From Mycobacterium intracellulare ATCC 13950 (GTDB lineage Bacteria; Actinomycetota; Actinomycetes; Mycobacteriales; Mycobacteriaceae), in the NCBI RefSeq assembly GCF_000277125.1, contig NC_016946.1:682001-746000 (forward strand): a DNA stretch of 64,000 nt, in the 5' to 3' direction. Positions 17,437 to 25,439 of the stretch are shown here, piece after piece (the stretch's first letter is position 1; each line of letters begins with the position of its first letter). The notes under the pieces are model-generated. The model was not told the DNA's origin, ran no database searches, and saw only the letters and a list, made by a program, of their open reading frames with translations. The position numbers were made by a program, and so were the translations under genes.

Positions 17437-17871
17437 GTGGCCGTTCGCGTTCTCGTTGCCAAACCCGGCCTGGACGGGCACGACCGCGGCGCCAAGATCG
17501 TCGCCCGCACCCTGCGTGACGCCGGATTCGAGGTCATCTACACCGGCATCCGCCAGCGTATCGAGGACATCGCCTCGATCGCGGTGCAGGAAGACGTCGC
17601 CGTGGTCGGCCTGAGCATCCTGTCCGGTGCGCACCTGGCGCTCACCGCGCGCACCGTCGAGGCGCTGCGCGCCGCCGACGCCGCCGACATCTCGGTCGTC
17701 GTCGGCGGGACCATCCCGCACGCCGACGTCCCCAAACTGCTCTCCGCCGGGGCCGCGGCCGTATTCCCCACCGGGACACCGCTGGACAACCTGGTGCGCG
17801 ACATCCGCGCGCTGACCGGGACCCCCGAGCCCGCTTCGGAAGAAAAAGAGGAACAGTGCGCGTCGGAGTAA
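17437..17871 (+). CDS. cobalamin-binding small subunit of the acyl-CoA mutase
   Basis: A 144-residue stand-alone B12-binding domain. The DxHxxG motif reads D13-G-H15-D-R-G18, with His15 as the lower cobalt ligand. It is followed by the Ser-rich GLSILSGAHLAL and the nucleotide-tail loop VVGGTIPHAD. The GTG start directly follows the large-subunit stop, so the two are translationally coupled and should form a split mutase. The C-terminus is a short Glu-rich tail overlapping the next gene by 16 bases. Confidence 0.94.
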   Translation: MAVRVLVAKPGLDGHDRGAKIVARTLRDAGFEVIYTGIRQRIEDIASIAVQEDVAVVGLSILSGAHLALTARTVEALRAADAADISVVVGGTIPHADVPKLLSAGAAAVFPTGTPLDNLVRDIRALTGTPEPASEEKEEQCASE

Positions 17872-18812
17872 TGATCGGTGCCGAGCGTGGCGACATGGCC
17901 CGCAAGGTGCACAAGCTGGCCTCCGATATCGAATGGGCTGAATCCGCGGGGCTGGACACCGCGTGGATGCCGCAGGTGCCCAACGACTTCGACTGCCTGA
18001 CCATGGTGTCGTTGATGGCCGCGCACAGCTCGCGCATCGAACTGGGCACCGCGGTGGTGCCGCTGCAGGCCCAGCATCCGATCGCGCTTGCCCGCCACGC
18101 GCTTTCGACGCACGCGGTGGCAGGCGGACGGCTGGCTCTCGGTGTCGGGCCGTCGCACCACTGGATCATCCGGGACATGCTCGGCCTGCCGTACGAGAAG
18201 CCGGCCGCCTACACCCGCGATTACCTGCAGGTGCTCAACGCCGCCGTCGCCGGGCCGGGGCCGGTGGATGTCGAGAACGATTCGTTCACCGTGCACAACC
18301 CGCTGGCGATCGGGGCCGATACCCCGATGCCGGTGCTGGTCGCCGCGCTGGGACCGGTGATGCTGCAGCTCGCCGGTGAACTCGCCGACGGCACCGTGTT
18401 GTGGATGGCCGACGAGCGCGCGATCGGTGACCACATCGCGCCGAAGATCACCAAGGCCGCCGCCGATGCCGGGCGACCCCCGCCGCGGATCGTCGCGGGC
18501 ATCCCGGTATGCCTGTGTGCGCCTTCGCAAGTCGAGGAGGCCAAGGAGCGGGCCAACCGCATCCTGGGGGAGGCCGAGGTGTCGCCCAACTACCAGCGCC
18601 TGCTCGACCGCGGCGATGCCCGCGACGTCGGCGACCTGTGCGCGGCCGGCGACTCCGAACAGATTCTGGCCAGGATGCGCCGATTCGCCGATGCCGGCGT
18701 GACCGATCTTTCGGTGCGGCTGCTGCCCATCGGTGACAACCGGGACGAGCTGGTCGCGTCCAAGCGTCGTACCCGCGAAATGATCGCCTCGCTCGCCGCG
18801 GAATTGCGTTGA
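17856..18812 (+). CDS. LLM-class flavin/F420-dependent oxidoreductase
   Basis: A 318-residue luciferase-like TIM-barrel oxidoreductase. The opening MRVGVMIGAERGD, the AESAGLDTAWMPQ loop and the ELGTAVVPLQAQHPIALARH segment are typical of mycobacterial F420-dependent members. It probably reduces or oxidises an intermediate of the CoA-ester route, but the substrate is unknown. The GTG start overlaps the end of the B12-binding gene, placing it in the same operon. Confidence 0.88.
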   Translation: MRVGVMIGAERGDMARKVHKLASDIEWAESAGLDTAWMPQVPNDFDCLTMVSLMAAHSSRIELGTAVVPLQAQHPIALARHALSTHAVAGGRLALGVGPSHHWIIRDMLGLPYEKPAAYTRDYLQVLNAAVAGPGPVDVENDSFTVHNPLAIGADTPMPVLVAALGPVMLQLAGELADGTVLWMADERAIGDHIAPKITKAAADAGRPPPRIVAGIPVCLCAPSQVEEAKERANRILGEAEVSPNYQRLLDRGDARDVGDLCAAGDSEQILARMRRFADAGVTDLSVRLLPIGDNRDELVASKRRTREMIASLAAELR

Positions 18813-19852
18813 CTCCCAGCAACACCGGGCCACTGGCGGGGATCCGCATCCTCGAGGTCGGCACCATGCTGGCCGGCCCGTATGCCACCATGCTGCTCGC
18901 CGACCTCGGCGCCGAGGTCACCAAGATCGAGCCCGCCGGCGGCGAGATCTCCCGCAGCGTCGGCGCCACGTACTTCGCCAGCCTCAATCGGAACAAGTCC
19001 AGCATCTGCCTGGATTTGAATTCGGATGCGGGACAACAGCGCCTGGGCGACCTGGTCGGCGAATCCCACGCGCTGCTGGTGAACTTGAAGCCGTCGGCCA
19101 TCCGCCGGTTGGGGCTCACCTACGAGCAGCTGCGAGGGCACAACGAGCGGATCGTCTGCGTGGCGATCACCGGCTTCGGCCTGTACGGCGGCGACGACCC
19201 CGCGTTCGACTACGTGGTGCAGGCCGGCGTCGGCACCGCGGCGCTGACCGGTGACCCCGACGGTCCGCCGGCGCTGCCCGGCTACTCGTCGGCCGACAAC
19301 TCCACCGGAATGTCGGCGGCGTTGGGGCTGTTGGCCAAGATCATCTCCGGCACCGGCGGGCAGGTGGACGTGTCGCTGCGCGACGTCATGCTGTCGCAGC
19401 TCAACTACCACGCCTCCGCCTACCTCAACAGTGGGGTGGAGCCGCAGCGGCGCCCCCACGGGGCGCACTCGTATTACGTTCCGGCTCAGCTGTTTCCGAC
19501 CGCGGATGGCCATCTGGCGCTGTTCATCACCCATGACGGGTTCTGGAAGTCGTTCGCCGCGGAGGCAGGCATCGGTGGTTTCGAGACGATGGCCGAGCGG
19601 GTAGCCCGCCGCGACGAAGTGCTCGCCGTCGTCACGGCGATGCTGGCGACCGACAGCGCGGCCGGGTGGGAACGCCGGCTGCGCCCGCTCGGGGTTCCGG
19701 CCGCGGCCGTCAGGACCCTCCCCGAGGCCCTCGAGGCCACCCCGGAAGTGATTGTGACAGCGGGTGATTTCCGTCTGGTGGGCAGCCCGATTCACGTCTC
19801 CGGCTACGAACCCGAGTACCGTCCACCGCCGGAACTGCCGAGCGTCGAGTAG
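18809..19852 (+). CDS. CaiB/BaiF family CoA-transferase
   Basis: A 347-residue class III CoA-transferase, somewhat shorter than the usual 380-400. The N-terminal signature LAGIRILEVGTMLAGPYATM and LADLGAEVTKIE are clear. The Asp in SSADNSTGMSAALG is the likely catalytic carboxylate that forms the acyl anhydride. It would load CoA onto an acid for the mutase or beta-oxidation enzymes. The TTG start overlaps the LLM stop (TTGA). Its last codons lie inside a dyad repeat (19841-19900), which supplies the stop codon. Confidence 0.9.
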   Translation: MTPSNTGPLAGIRILEVGTMLAGPYATMLLADLGAEVTKIEPAGGEISRSVGATYFASLNRNKSSICLDLNSDAGQQRLGDLVGESHALLVNLKPSAIRRLGLTYEQLRGHNERIVCVAITGFGLYGGDDPAFDYVVQAGVGTAALTGDPDGPPALPGYSSADNSTGMSAALGLLAKIISGTGGQVDVSLRDVMLSQLNYHASAYLNSGVEPQRRPHGAHSYYVPAQLFPTADGHLALFITHDGFWKSFAAEAGIGGFETMAERVARRDEVLAVVTAMLATDSAAGWERRLRPLGVPAAAVRTLPEALEATPEVIVTAGDFRLVGSPIHVSGYEPEYRPPPELPSVE

Positions 19853-19900
19853 TTGCGCCAGGATCGGCCATTTTCGCGCAACAAGTCGACGTTGGACGCA
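19841..19900. repeat. dyad-symmetric intergenic repeat, copy 1
   Basis: A 60-base imperfect inverted repeat whose arms begin GCGTCGAGT and end AAGTCGACGTT, with ATCGGCCATTTTCG at the centre. Two further copies follow at 20481 and 20996. It overlaps the stop codon of the CoA-transferase gene. Confidence 0.8.
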
Positions 19901-19993
19901 AAGGCGCTGGCTACGTCTCGCTGGTGAAAGGGGAATTCTCATGGGGCGCATCGGGATCCTGCGACGTTACCTGCGAAAGGCCGGGGTGCGGGC

Positions 19994-20470
19994 GTGAATG
20001 CCTTGCCAACGGTCGAGGATGTTATCGACTCGTACACCGGCCGATCGCACGTGGTGCTGCAATACGGCGCCACCACGAAGCGCCTCGTCGACCAAGCGAA
20101 GAAACCGGGCTTCTCGGCGGACAGTTGGAGACCGCTGGCCGAGCTGGTCGCCGTGGGCGAATTCGAGCGAATCGGTGCGTTCAAAGAGGTGATGAAGTGG
20201 CCGGACTATGTCGAATTCCTCACCAATTGGGCGACATCGTCGGAGTGGGAGTGTTCTTTCAAGCACATCACCGAGTCCGGCGGCCGCGTGTTTCTCGAAC
20301 TCGAGGAACGGAGCGAGGTGGGCGAATTCCGTAGCGTGGTCAATTCGCTGACCGTCTATGAGTTCACCGATGATGACCGGATCCGGCACATAGACGTTTA
20401 TCTCCAGATGACGCCGCCGCCGGCCGAGATGCTCAAAAGTTTTGAGGGAGTGGAACTGCCGCAAGGCTAG
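19994..20470 (+). CDS. SnoaL/NTF2-like protein
   Basis: A 158-residue small protein of the NTF2-like cone fold, judged by length and by the C-terminal pattern of strands (RSVVNSLTVYEFTDDDRIRHIDVYLQM). This ending, with conserved Asp and His in the pocket, is typical of SnoaL-like isomerases, hydrolases and binding proteins. The assignment is by fold only. It starts at GTG 19994 and is framed by two copies of the dyad repeat. Confidence 0.72.
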   Translation: MNALPTVEDVIDSYTGRSHVVLQYGATTKRLVDQAKKPGFSADSWRPLAELVAVGEFERIGAFKEVMKWPDYVEFLTNWATSSEWECSFKHITESGGRVFLELEERSEVGEFRSVVNSLTVYEFTDDDRIRHIDVYLQMTPPPAEMLKSFEGVELPQG

Positions 20471-20480
20471 TCCGTCCGCC

Positions 20481-20540
20481 GAACGTCGAGTTATGGCGCC
20501 AGAATCGCCGATTTCGCGCAACAAGTCGACGTTCGACGCC
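20481..20540. repeat. dyad-symmetric intergenic repeat, copy 2
   Basis: Arms GAACGTCGAGTTATGGCGCC and CGCAACAAGTCGACGTTC flank AGAATCGCCGATTT. It is the most symmetric of the three copies and could form a long hairpin in DNA or RNA. It lies between the two SnoaL-like genes. Confidence 0.85.
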
Positions 20541-20560
20541 AAGGGATATGAGGTGCAACG

Positions 20561-20986
20561 ATGGATCTGCAGCGGGTCGCCGACGAACTCGAAATCACCG
20601 CGCTACTCAACAGATACGCCCGGGCCGTTGATGCCAAGGATTGGCAGCTGTACCGCTCGGTCTTCACCGACGACGCGCATATCGACTACTCGTCGGCGGG
20701 CGCGGCGGCGGGCCCTCGCGACGAGGTGGCCGCATGGCTGGAGCAGGGCTTCGGCGCGATCCCGATGTCGATGCACTACATCACCAACGTGGAAATCCTG
20801 GCGCTGCACGGCGATTCCGCGACGGTGCGCGCCATGTTCTACAACCCCATGCAGTTGCCGGGCATGGCGGAGTTGAGTTACTGCGGCGGCTACTACCACC
20901 ACGAGCTGACGCGCACCGACGACGGTTGGCGCAGCCGCAGCCTGCGCGAGGAGAACGTGTGGTTCGTCAACCCGCCAACGGGCTGA
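20561..20986 (+). CDS. SnoaL-like domain protein (ring-hydroxylase beta/scytalone-dehydratase type)
   Basis: A 141-residue protein with the standard N-terminus of SnoaL_4-type proteins: ELEITALLNRYARAVDAKDW followed by YRSVFTDDAHIDY. These features put an Asp/His pair in a cone-shaped pocket; relatives are dehydratases, isomerases or steroid-binding proteins. It starts at ATG 20561 after GAGGTG. It is unrelated in detail to the preceding NTF2-like protein. It probably acts on an intermediate of the same route. Confidence 0.82.
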   Translation: MDLQRVADELEITALLNRYARAVDAKDWQLYRSVFTDDAHIDYSSAGAAAGPRDEVAAWLEQGFGAIPMSMHYITNVEILALHGDSATVRAMFYNPMQLPGMAELSYCGGYYHHELTRTDDGWRSRSLREENVWFVNPPTG

Positions 20987-20995
20987 CGATGCCCC

Positions 20996-21056
20996 GAGCG
21001 TCGAGTTGTGGCGCAAAAATCGCCGATTTCGCCCAACAAGTCGACGTTCGGCGTCA
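20996..21056. repeat. dyad-symmetric intergenic repeat, copy 3
   Basis: GAGCGTCGAGTTGTGGCGC and CCCAACAAGTCGACGTTCGG flank AAAAATCGCCGATTTCG. It lies between two convergent genes, and its right end abuts the stop codon of the amidohydrolase, so it could act as a bidirectional terminator. Confidence 0.82.
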
Positions 21057-22316
21057 GGACGTGGCCAGCTGCTTTTCCTGATAGCGCCGCGCCCATTCGG
21101 CGCGCGACCGGATCGACACATCCACGTCGGTTGCCTTGGCGCGCAGGGCCTTGACGGTCGCCTGCTCGCGGGGCGTGCGGGCGAACGGGTCCCAGCCGAA
21201 GAACCGGCAGGCGTTGGCCCAGGTGATCTTGTTGATGTCGGAGTCGTCGGCGCCGGCGGCGTTCAGTTCGGCCAGCACCTGTTCGGGCGCGTCGGGCCAG
21301 AAGCAGTCCGAGTGCGGGTAGTCGCACTCCCAGGCGATGATGTCGATGCCGATTTCGTGGCGCAGCTTCAGCGACGTCTTGTCGGTGACATAGCAGGCCA
21401 GCGAATGCTCGCGGAAGACGTCGCTGGGCAGCTTGTCGCCGAAGTCGCGGCGTAGCCACTTCTGGTTGGTGTAGTGGCGGTCGCTGCGGTCGAGGTAGAA
21501 GGGGATCCAGCCGATACCGCCTTCGGAGAAGGCGAATTTCAGGTCGGGGTAGTTGCGCATCGCCGGGCCCCACAGCAGGTCCTGGGCGCACATCGCCGAG
21601 ACCTGGGTGGCCAGAATGATCATGTTGTCGATCGGGGCGTCGGGCGCCATGCTGATCGCCCCGAAGCCGGTGCCGATGTGCAGACACATCACCACGTTCT
21701 CCTCGGACAACGTGCGAAACACCGGCCCCCAGTAGTCCTCGTCGTGGTAGCTCGGAAGTCCTTCCAGATGCGGCAATTCCGGCATGGTGACCGCCCGGCA
21801 TCCCTTCGCGGCGACCCTACGGATCTCGGCGCACATGCCCTCCGGAGTCCAGGTCGGCAGGATCGCGATGGGGATGAACCGGTCCGGGTAGGAGCCGGCC
21901 CATTCGTCGATGTGCCAGTCGTTGTAGGCCGACACCATCACTAAGGTGACGTCCTCGCGCGTCATGTTGAGGTGCCGGGCCGAAAAGCCGGTGAACGTCG
22001 GGAAGCACATCGACGCGAGGATGCCGTTGCGGTTCATGTCACGGACGCGCTCGTGGACGTCGTAGACGCCCGGACGCATCTCGGCGAAGCCGGCGGGGTC
22101 GCGGCCCCACTCCTCGGCAGGCCACGACACCACGGCGTTGAGTCCGCTCACGCCCTGTGGCCGGCCCTGGTACATCCACTGGTCGACGCCCTTGTCATCG
22201 GTCACGACGATCGGTGCCTCGTCCCGGTACTTGGCGGGCACGTGGCGCAGGAACATGTCCGGCGGTTCGACCACGTGGTCGTCAATGCTCACCAGGATCA
22301 GGTCATCGGCCTTCAT
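21054..22316 (-). CDS. amidohydrolase-family protein (PF04909, ACMSD-like)
   Basis: A 420-residue TIM-barrel metal hydrolase or decarboxylase. The metal-site motifs are SIDDHVVEPPDMF at the N-terminus, LHIGTGF in the middle and WECDYPHSDCFWP near the C-terminus (the usual S-D-x-PH motif). Relatives include non-oxidative decarboxylases of aromatic acids and ring hydrolases. ATG 22316 is preferred to the frame start at 22331 because a GAGGAG ribosome site sits just upstream of it. It is the last gene of the ferredoxin, small protein, amidohydrolase operon. The substrate is unknown. Confidence 0.87.
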   Translation of the reverse strand: MKADDLILVSIDDHVVEPPDMFLRHVPAKYRDEAPIVVTDDKGVDQWMYQGRPQGVSGLNAVVSWPAEEWGRDPAGFAEMRPGVYDVHERVRDMNRNGILASMCFPTFTGFSARHLNMTREDVTLVMVSAYNDWHIDEWAGSYPDRFIPIAILPTWTPEGMCAEIRRVAAKGCRAVTMPELPHLEGLPSYHDEDYWGPVFRTLSEENVVMCLHIGTGFGAISMAPDAPIDNMIILATQVSAMCAQDLLWGPAMRNYPDLKFAFSEGGIGWIPFYLDRSDRHYTNQKWLRRDFGDKLPSDVFREHSLACYVTDKTSLKLRHEIGIDIIAWECDYPHSDCFWPDAPEQVLAELNAAGADDSDINKITWANACRFFGWDPFARTPREQATVKALRAKATDVDVSIRSRAEWARRYQEKQLATS

Positions 22317-22352
22317 CAATGGGCTCCTCATGTGTGCGCGACGCGAGCTCGG

Positions 22353-22667
22353 TCAGCCGCTGCACTCGGTGGTGGTTTCGAGCAGTCGTGGAATCGGCGG
22401 CGGGTCCAGCTGCAGGGCGTCGGACATGTGCAGCTGCGGCCCGTTGGCGATCATGTTGTCCAGGATTGCCTGCAGATCGTCGCCTTCGATCTCGTAGATG
22501 GCCATGTAGGGGCCGTCGCCGTCGACGGGTCGCAGTCGACGTGCCGAGACGAATCCGTCCAGCGCCACCAGCTCACCCAGGTGCACTTCGTCGTACCAGG
22601 TGTTGTACTCGTCTTCCCGTTCGGGCGAGCTGGGCCGACTTTCCACGAGGATGATGCCCTTGGCCAT
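22353..22667 (-). CDS. small EthD/DUF4286-like alpha-beta barrel protein
   Basis: A 104-residue protein with the dimeric ferredoxin-like pattern: strand KGIILVESRPS, helix with EYNTWYDEVHLGELVAL, then strands SARRLRPV and YMAIYEIEG. The W-Y-x-E-V-H region is characteristic of EthD-like proteins, which assist P450 or ring-modifying systems or act as cyclases or isomerases. It lies 18 bases after the ferredoxin stop and 36 bases before the amidohydrolase start. The role is inferred from context only. Confidence 0.75.
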   Translation of the reverse strand: MAKGIILVESRPSSPEREDEYNTWYDEVHLGELVALDGFVSARRLRPVDGDGPYMAIYEIEGDDLQAILDNMIANGPQLHMSDALQLDPPPIPRLLETTTECSG

Positions 22668-22685
22668 CGCAATCTCTCCTGGCTG

Positions 22686-23051
22686 CTACTCGTAGCGCAC
22701 CGTGATCGAGTCCGTATCCGGAACGCCCTGGCACGTCAGAATGTAGCCCTCTTCGACCTCGTCGGGTTCGAGAGCGTCGTTGACCCGCATGGTGGCGTGC
22801 CCCTCTTCGAGCTTGGCCATGCACGTCCCACAGTTGCCGGCCTCGCAACTGAACGGCGGCTCCAGCCCGGCGCGCCGCGCGGTCTCCAGGAGCGTCTCGC
22901 CCGGCACCCTGGGCACCGAGACCTTTTTGCGGTCGAGATGAATCGTCACGGTTCCGGCGCCGGAGCCGTTTGTGGCCGGATCTGTCACCCGTGGGGTCTC
23001 CTCGATGATCCGGGTGACCGTCACGTAGACCGCCCCCTTCCGTACTTGCAT
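22686..23051 (-). CDS. plant-type [2Fe-2S] ferredoxin
   Basis: A 121-residue ferredoxin with C-x4-C-x2-C in FSCEAGNCGTCMAKL and a distal Cys in YILTCQGVP, the complete ligand set of plant-type clusters. It resembles the C-terminal ferredoxin domain of mycobacterial oxygenase reductases such as KshB, but without the flavin domain. The first 30 residues are probably a disordered leader. The promoter contains the palindrome at 23063-23077. It probably delivers electrons to an oxygenase not seen nearby, or to a partner elsewhere. Confidence 0.9.
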   Translation of the reverse strand: MQVRKGAVYVTVTRIIEETPRVTDPATNGSGAGTVTIHLDRKKVSVPRVPGETLLETARRAGLEPPFSCEAGNCGTCMAKLEEGHATMRVNDALEPDEVEEGYILTCQGVPDTDSITVRYE

Positions 23052-23062
23052 TCTTCAGTATA

Positions 23063-23077
23063 GAGAATACTATTCTC
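23063..23077. promoter_or_regulatory. perfect palindromic operator, copy A
   Basis: GAGAATACTATTCTC: 7-base arms around a single C. It lies 11 bases upstream of the ferredoxin start and 72 bases upstream of the CoA-ligase GTG, so it can serve both divergent operons. The same palindrome, with G at the centre, is at 29008-29022. Confidence 0.82.
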
Positions 23078-23149
23078 ACGAAGCGATAGCATCTTCTCAA
23101 GACTTGTATGGATGTCGGGTCAGCCCGGTCTGTCAGGGAAGGACGGGAC

Positions 23150-24556
23150 GTGACCGAGCCGGCGGCGCTCGTGTTCGAGGAACGGCGATTCAGCGCGCCC
23201 GAACTCCACGCGTTGGCCGACGGATGGTCCGCGGCCCTGGCCAAAGACGGCGTCACAGCAGGTCAGCGGGTCGCGGTCATGGCGTCCAACCGGCCGGAGT
23301 TCCTGGCCGTGGTGCTCGCGATCTGGCGGCTGGCCGCCACGGCCGTCCTCATCAGCCCGGCCTGGAAACGCGACGAGGTCGACCACGCGCTCGCGCTGAC
23401 GGGTCCCGCGCACGCCGTCGGCGACCACCCCGTGCTGTCCGGCCTGATGCCGATGCTGCACCTGGACGAGCCCGTCCCACCGGCCGACCCGGCCACCGGT
23501 CCTGCGCCGCCGGCTGAGGCCGACGCGGTGCTGGTGTTCAGCTCCGGCACCACCGGCCTGCCCAAGGCCGTCCGCCACACCCACGCCTCGCTGGACGAGG
23601 CCGTGCGGCACTGGCGCCACGCGCTGCAACTGACGCACCATGACCGGATCCAAGTTGCCACGCCACCGTCACACATCCTCGGGCTGCTGAACCTGCTGAC
23701 CGCGTGGGAGACGGGCGCCTGCGTGCGGCTGCACCGCCGGTTCGACATCGACCGGGTGCTGCACCACATCGAAAGTGACCGCATCACAGTGGAAATGGCG
23801 GTCGCGCCGATCGCGCTCGCCATCGCCTCGCACCCTGGCCTGGAATCCTATGACCTGTCGTCGCTGCGCTACATCATGTGGGGAGCCACACCGGTCAACG
23901 CCAACGTCGCGCAGACCGTGACCCGGCGCACCGGCGTGAGCTGGCTTCCGGCCTACGGGACCACGGAATTGCCTGTCATCGCCTGTAATCCGATCGAGGA
24001 CGCGCGACTCGACACCGTCGGTCGCGCGGTACCCGGTGTGGACCTGCGGGTCGTCTCGCTGGAGACGGGCGAGCCGGTCGGCCCCGGTGAGGTCGGTGAG
24101 ATTCAGGCCCGGTCGGCGTCGCTCATGGCCGGCTACCTGCCGGCAGAAGCGACCGGCGAGGCGATCCGGGATGGCTGGTATCGGACCGGAGACGTCGGGT
24201 GGCTGGACACCGGCGGCTGGCTGCGGATCACCGACCGCCTCAAGGAGATGATCAAAGTCCGCGGCTTCCAGGTCGCCCCCGCCGAGATCGAGACGGTGTT
24301 GCACGATCATCCGGCGGTGAAAGACTGTGCGGTGTTCGGGATTCCCGACGGAACCAACGGCGAGGCGATCGTCGCCGCGGTCGCGACGTCCGCGCCCGTC
24401 GACGCGTCCCAGCTGACCGCCCTGGTGGACGAGAAGTTGGCGTCCTATAAACACCTGAGCCGAGTGGTGTTTGTGCCTGAAATTCCCCGCCTGCCCTCGG
24501 GCAAGGTGCTGCGCCGAGTGCTGAAGGAGCGCCATGGATGTACGTCTGACAACTGA
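23150..24556 (+). CDS. acyl-CoA ligase (AMP-forming, FadD-like)
   Basis: About 468 residues. Adenylation motifs are in order: the P-loop VFSSGTTGLPKAV, the AYGTTE motif, GWYRTGDVGWLD, DRLKEMIKVRGFQV and the catalytic Lys in LPSGKVLRR. It should activate a carboxylic acid to its CoA ester. GTG 23150 has an AAGGA site 5 bases upstream; ATG 23108 is possible but lacks one. It is shorter than typical FadD proteins because the N-terminal domain is trimmed. It begins a four-gene operon (fadD, two fadE, echA) and overlaps the next gene by 23 bases. Confidence 0.92.
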   Translation: MTEPAALVFEERRFSAPELHALADGWSAALAKDGVTAGQRVAVMASNRPEFLAVVLAIWRLAATAVLISPAWKRDEVDHALALTGPAHAVGDHPVLSGLMPMLHLDEPVPPADPATGPAPPAEADAVLVFSSGTTGLPKAVRHTHASLDEAVRHWRHALQLTHHDRIQVATPPSHILGLLNLLTAWETGACVRLHRRFDIDRVLHHIESDRITVEMAVAPIALAIASHPGLESYDLSSLRYIMWGATPVNANVAQTVTRRTGVSWLPAYGTTELPVIACNPIEDARLDTVGRAVPGVDLRVVSLETGEPVGPGEVGEIQARSASLMAGYLPAEATGEAIRDGWYRTGDVGWLDTGGWLRITDRLKEMIKVRGFQVAPAEIETVLHDHPAVKDCAVFGIPDGTNGEAIVAAVATSAPVDASQLTALVDEKLASYKHLSRVVFVPEIPRLPSGKVLRRVLKERHGCTSDN

Positions 24557-25439
24557 ACAACAGCAATTACGCGACGCCGCCGCCAAGCTGGCCGACGATC
24601 TGGGACCGGCAACGGTCCAGGATCTCGACGACCAGAACCGAATCACGCGCCTGGACAAGCAGATCGAGTCCACGGGCTGGCGCTCGTTGCGCTCCGATGG
24701 GGCCTCCGGCGTCGAAGTGGCCATCGTGGCAGAGGAATTGGGGCGTCGTCTGGTTGACACGCCGTTTCTCGGCCCGGTGCTTGCCGACGATCTCGCCCGT
24801 CACATCGGCGAAGACGCCTCGGGGACAACGGTCGCGGTCGACGATCGGGTGATCGACGCTCGCGGCGCGCGGCGTGCGTTAGCGCTCTCGGGCGGGTCGG
24901 TCTCGGCCGTCGATGTCAAGGCGTTGACCGATGGCGTCGACCTCACGCGGGCCGAGGCGACGATCGTGGGTTCGCCGGTGGCGCTGGGCGAGGTGTCCCC
25001 TGAGGCTGCCGAGCAGTGGCGGGCACTGGCTCTGGTCACGACGACGGCAGACCTGGTCGGCGTCGCGCGCGGCGCGCACGCCGTCGCCTGCGACTACGCC
25101 AAGATCCGCGAACAATACGGCAAGCAGATCGGGTCGTATCAAGCCATCGCGCATCTGCTGGCCGAAAGCCTTGCGCTGATTGAAGGTTCGGTCAGCGTGT
25201 TGCGCCACGCCGCGTGGGCCGTCGACGAGTTGGCACCCGCCGAAGCCATTCGGGCCGCCCAGATCGCCAAGGTCTATTGCGCGCGCGCCACCCGAACCGT
25301 CTGTGAGACGGCCATTCAGGTGCACGGCGGCATCGGCAACACCTGGGAATGCGTGGCGCACGTCTACCTGCGCCGCGCCCTGACCTCGACCGAGCTGTGG
25401 CCGGTCGCGTTGAAGGAGATCGATCTTGGACTTTCGTGA
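24534..25439 (+). CDS. acyl-CoA dehydrogenase, small subunit of a split FadE pair
   Basis: A 301-residue acyl-CoA dehydrogenase with a much reduced N-terminal and middle domain. The C-terminal helical domain is intact: KIREQYGKQIGSYQAIAHL and QVHGGIGNTWECVAHVYLRR, where the Glu after TW is the likely catalytic base. Mycobacterial steroid side-chain enzymes (ChsE type) are alpha2-beta2 heterotetramers of such a protein with a full-length partner. The partner gene overlaps it by 14 bases, so a heteromeric enzyme is expected. Confidence 0.9.
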   Translation: MDVRLTTEQQQLRDAAAKLADDLGPATVQDLDDQNRITRLDKQIESTGWRSLRSDGASGVEVAIVAEELGRRLVDTPFLGPVLADDLARHIGEDASGTTVAVDDRVIDARGARRALALSGGSVSAVDVKALTDGVDLTRAEATIVGSPVALGEVSPEAAEQWRALALVTTTADLVGVARGAHAVACDYAKIREQYGKQIGSYQAIAHLLAESLALIEGSVSVLRHAAWAVDELAPAEAIRAAQIAKVYCARATRTVCETAIQVHGGIGNTWECVAHVYLRRALTSTELWPVALKEIDLGLS

